Assembly: GCF_006337085.1 (NCBI RefSeq)
Contig: NZ_CP040882.1
Coordinates: 1,178,001 to 1,242,000, forward strand
Source: Sutterella faecalis
GTDB taxonomy: Bacteria; Pseudomonadota; Gammaproteobacteria; Burkholderiales; Burkholderiaceae_F
DNA length: 64,000 nt
Reading direction: 5' to 3'
The translations under genes were made by a program, and so were the position numbers. Shown one piece after another: positions 59,541 through 64,000 of this stretch (its first letter is position 1; each line of letters begins with the position of its first letter). The notes beneath the pieces were generated by a model. The model searched no databases. It saw only the letters and a list, made by a program, of their open reading frames with translations, and was not told where the DNA came from.

Positions 59541-61925
59541 TCAGGATCCGCGACGAACAAGATGAAGCTTGTCGCGGGCGAAGGAAAAAAGCAGATCCTT
59601 GGTGCCGGCCTTGCCGAAATCAATTTCGATGATGAGGCTCGTGCCGGTGCCGATGAACTTCTTCACAACGCCTTCGCCGAAGGCATCGTGCCTCACAACG
59701 TCGCCCTTGTTGTAGCCCGACTGCTCTGCAGCTTTCTTCTGCATGGCATCAAACTGACCCGTGCCGCGGAAGGACATGCTGTCGCCCGATCCCATCGAGG
59801 AAGAGCGTCCGTAGGTCGACGAACCGTAGCCGCCTCTTCCCTGCGAACGTCCGGAACGCCCGGAGCTTCCCCAGCTGCGTCCCCAGCCTTTTTCGTCCTG
59901 ATCCTCGTCTTCATAGGCAGGCTGATAACCCTTCTTCGCCGGACGAATGTCGAGGAGCGCCTGAGGAATTTCCTTCACGAAGGAAGAAAGCGGATTTTTG
60001 AAGGCGTTGCCGAACATCAGCCGTTCACGGGCGTGCGTGAAGGCAAGGTGCTTTTTCGCACGCGTGATGGCCACGTACATGAGACGGCGCTCCTCCTCGA
60101 GGCCGCCGCCCTTGCTCCCCTTTGATTCGGTCTTGATGGCCGAGAAATGGGGGAAAAGCCCTTCCTCGGCACCGATAATCCAGACCCAGGGGAATTCAAG
60201 GCCTTTAGCAGAATGCACGGTCATGAGCTGCACGGCGTCCTGATCGGCTTTCTCGTTCCGGTCGCCCGCCTCGAGCGTCGCCTGCGTGAGAAACCCCTCC
60301 ATGGGCGAAGGCGAATCGTCGCTCACTGGCGCGAAGGCCGGATGATTAAGCTCCACCTTTTCATTTTCAAGCCACCCCTTGGCGGCTGAAATCACTTCGC
60401 GCATATTCTCGACGCGATCTCCGCCGTCCTTTTCCTTCCTTGCCGCTTCCTCAAGGCCGGAAGCTTTGATGACGTGGTTGATGGCTTCAAGGAGCGGCAT
60501 CCCGTCCGCAGCAATCCTCATCTGCGTAATGAGGTTTTCAAAGGCCGTCAGTTTGGCGGGCTTTTCGATCATGCGGTCGGTAAGCGCCGCCCAGAGAGAA
60601 ATGCCTCTTTCACGCGCTGCATTCTGGAGGACTTCAATCGACTTGGCGCCGATGCCGCGCGCGGGCGTATTCACCACGCGCAGGAAGCTCGTGTCGTCCC
60701 AGGGGTTCGTGATCATGCGCAGATATCCGAGGACGTTCTTCACTTCAGCGCGTTCGAAGAAGCGCAGGCCCCCATAAACGCGATAGGGAATGCCGCGTCC
60801 GGAAAGCTCCGTTTCAATCGAGCGCGACTGAGCGTTCGTACGGTAGAGCACCGCAAAGTCGCGCCATTTCGCCCCCTTCTCCCGCGCATTCTCCATCTGG
60901 TCGGCCACCCAGCGCGCTTCCTCGATATCGGTATCGAGCTCCTTCACGGTGATTTTTTCGCCCTTGGCGCCGTCCGTCCAGAGGTTTTTGCCGAGCCGCC
61001 CTTCGTTTTGCTCAATCAGCCCGTTGGCGGCATCGAGAATTGCCTTGGTCGAACGGTAATTCTGCTCAAGGCGAATGGGGTTGCTGACGTGAAAATCCTT
61101 GATGAAGTCGGTCATGTTGCCGACATTTGCGCCGCGGAAGGCATAAATCGACTGATCGTCGTCGCCCACGGCGAAGACGGAATTGAGTGCTCCGCCGTCG
61201 GGACCGAGCCCCGTGCCCGCAAGGAGCTTGAGCCATCGGTACTGAAGAACGTTCGTATCCTGGAATTCGTCGACGAGAATGTGGCGGAAGCGCTGCTGAT
61301 AATGAACGCGCACGAGCTCGTTTCGCTCGAGGAGTTCGTAGCAGCGCAGAAGGAGTTCCGCAAAGTCCACGACGCCCTGCTTCTGGCACTCGTTCTCATA
61401 GGCGCGGTAGAGATCCACCTTGAGCGAATTGTCGGCGCCCCCGATCGAGCCCGAATGCGCCGCCCGCACGCCCTGCTCCTTCATCCAGTTGATGAAGGAG
61501 GTGACGGACCTCGGGTCCGTTCGTTCCGGATCCACATTGGCCGCCTTCATGATGCGCTTCACCATGGCGAGCTGGTCGGCGCTGTCGATGATCTGAAAGC
61601 TCTTCGGGAGCCCCGCATATTCAGCGTGCCGGCGCAGAATCCGATTGCAGAGCCCGTGAAAGGTGCCGATCCACATGCGCTTCAGATCGTAGGGGAGCAT
61701 CGACTCGAGGCGCGTCACCATTTCCTTGGCGGCCTTGTTCGTGAAGGTGACGGCAAGAATTTCCGATGTGGTGGCGAGATGCTCCTCAAGAAGCCAGGCA
61801 ACTCGGGTCGTGAGGACTCGGGTTTTGCCCGAACCCGCGCCCGCAAGGATCAGAACGGATTCCTCGGGGGCGGTGACGGCCTCGAGCTGTTTGGGGTTGA
61901 GGTTCTCAAGAAGATCAGACGGCAT
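59541..61925 (-). CDS. uvrD: UvrD/PcrA-type superfamily 1 DNA helicase
   Basis: The 794-aa 3'-5' helicase acts in excision and mismatch repair. Motif order: Q motif NLNPKQLEAVTA, Walker A ILAGAGSGKTRVLTTR (about residues 28-38), Ia VTFTNKAAKEM, II LVDEFQDTN, III GDDDQSIYAFRGAN, IV LEQNYRSTKAILDAAN, V MTVHSAKGLEFPWVWIIG, VI EERRLMYVAITRAKKHLAFT. After the core comes a Gly/Ser/Arg-rich linker (about residues 690-735, with SGRSGRSQGRGGYGSSTYGR) and a C-terminal Tudor-like domain (GDVVRHDAFGEGVVKKFIGT) that binds RNA polymerase in UvrD/PcrA. UvrD rather than Rep because of this C-terminal domain. Confidence 0.93.
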   Translation of the reverse strand: MPSDLLENLNPKQLEAVTAPEESVLILAGAGSGKTRVLTTRVAWLLEEHLATTSEILAVTFTNKAAKEMVTRLESMLPYDLKRMWIGTFHGLCNRILRRHAEYAGLPKSFQIIDSADQLAMVKRIMKAANVDPERTDPRSVTSFINWMKEQGVRAAHSGSIGGADNSLKVDLYRAYENECQKQGVVDFAELLLRCYELLERNELVRVHYQQRFRHILVDEFQDTNVLQYRWLKLLAGTGLGPDGGALNSVFAVGDDDQSIYAFRGANVGNMTDFIKDFHVSNPIRLEQNYRSTKAILDAANGLIEQNEGRLGKNLWTDGAKGEKITVKELDTDIEEARWVADQMENAREKGAKWRDFAVLYRTNAQSRSIETELSGRGIPYRVYGGLRFFERAEVKNVLGYLRMITNPWDDTSFLRVVNTPARGIGAKSIEVLQNAARERGISLWAALTDRMIEKPAKLTAFENLITQMRIAADGMPLLEAINHVIKASGLEEAARKEKDGGDRVENMREVISAAKGWLENEKVELNHPAFAPVSDDSPSPMEGFLTQATLEAGDRNEKADQDAVQLMTVHSAKGLEFPWVWIIGAEEGLFPHFSAIKTESKGSKGGGLEEERRLMYVAITRAKKHLAFTHARERLMFGNAFKNPLSSFVKEIPQALLDIRPAKKGYQPAYEDEDQDEKGWGRSWGSSGRSGRSQGRGGYGSSTYGRSSSMGSGDSMSFRGTGQFDAMQKKAAEQSGYNKGDVVRHDAFGEGVVKKFIGTGTSLIIEIDFGKAGTKDLLFSFARDKLHLVRRGS

Positions 61926-64000
<2,075 letters not shown>

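Overview
The window looks like a chromosome segment from an anaerobic or microaerophilic betaproteobacterium, most likely a gut Sutterellaceae (Sutterella or Parasutterella type). Support for this: the rpsO-pnp-tpiA-secG-tRNA-Leu order, BamC, a DUF1178 protein, a DsbL/DsbI oxidoreductase pair, an FNR with an oxygen-independent coproporphyrinogen oxidase beside it, and generally GC-rich coding sequence. The family assignment is inference from gene content; there is no rRNA gene here.

Positions 1-15 kb form an amino-acid decarboxylation (acid stress / polyamine) island, visibly poorer in GC than the rest. On the minus strand, in order of transcription, it holds cadB (lysine/cadaverine antiporter), cadA (lysine decarboxylase), lysS, potE (putrescine/ornithine antiporter) and a MATE exporter that runs off the left edge. 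A radical SAM gene is divergent from cadB. A second cadB-type gene lies upstream and is broken twice within its first 30 codons: by an IS1634-type element (10070-12215, 5-bp duplication) and by an IS1202/ISNCY-type element (12276-14676, 18-bp duplication). Removing both elements and one copy of each duplication restores an open frame. Next to it is a pyridoxal/pyridoxamine kinase gene with an apparent 1-nt frameshift; its product would supply the PLP cofactor used by CadA.

Positions 16-27.8 kb hold an M20 amidohydrolase, SlyD, a LysE exporter, a DUF805 protein, a SHOCT-like protein, bamC, a methyltransferase and a site-2 protease, all on the minus strand. A 733-aa coiled-coil protein of unknown function on the plus strand overlaps rmuC tail to tail. 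A Kef/YbaL antiporter follows. Positions 28-34 kb are a complete nucleoside-type ABC importer operon (ATPase, two permeases, two tandem BMP binding lipoproteins).

Positions 34-50 kb hold tRNA-Arg and tRNA-Ser, a NUDIX hydrolase, nnr, a glycerophosphodiesterase, dsbL-dsbI, fnr facing hemN with an FNR box between them, alaS-tusA, two more identical tRNA-Arg genes, folA-thyA and cstA. Positions 50-64 kb hold two hypothetical genes, tRNA-Ser and tRNA-Gly, dnaQ, an amino-acid ABC binding protein and permease (no ATPase in view), rpsO, pnp, tpiA, secG, a tandemly duplicated tRNA-Leu/tRNA-Gln pair, tRNA-Arg(CCT), uvrD and the 5' two thirds of leuS.

The most unusual structure is the long left end of the IS1202-type element. 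It carries about 17 degenerate GAGAC-centred repeats spaced roughly every 20-23 bases, against two or three at the other end.
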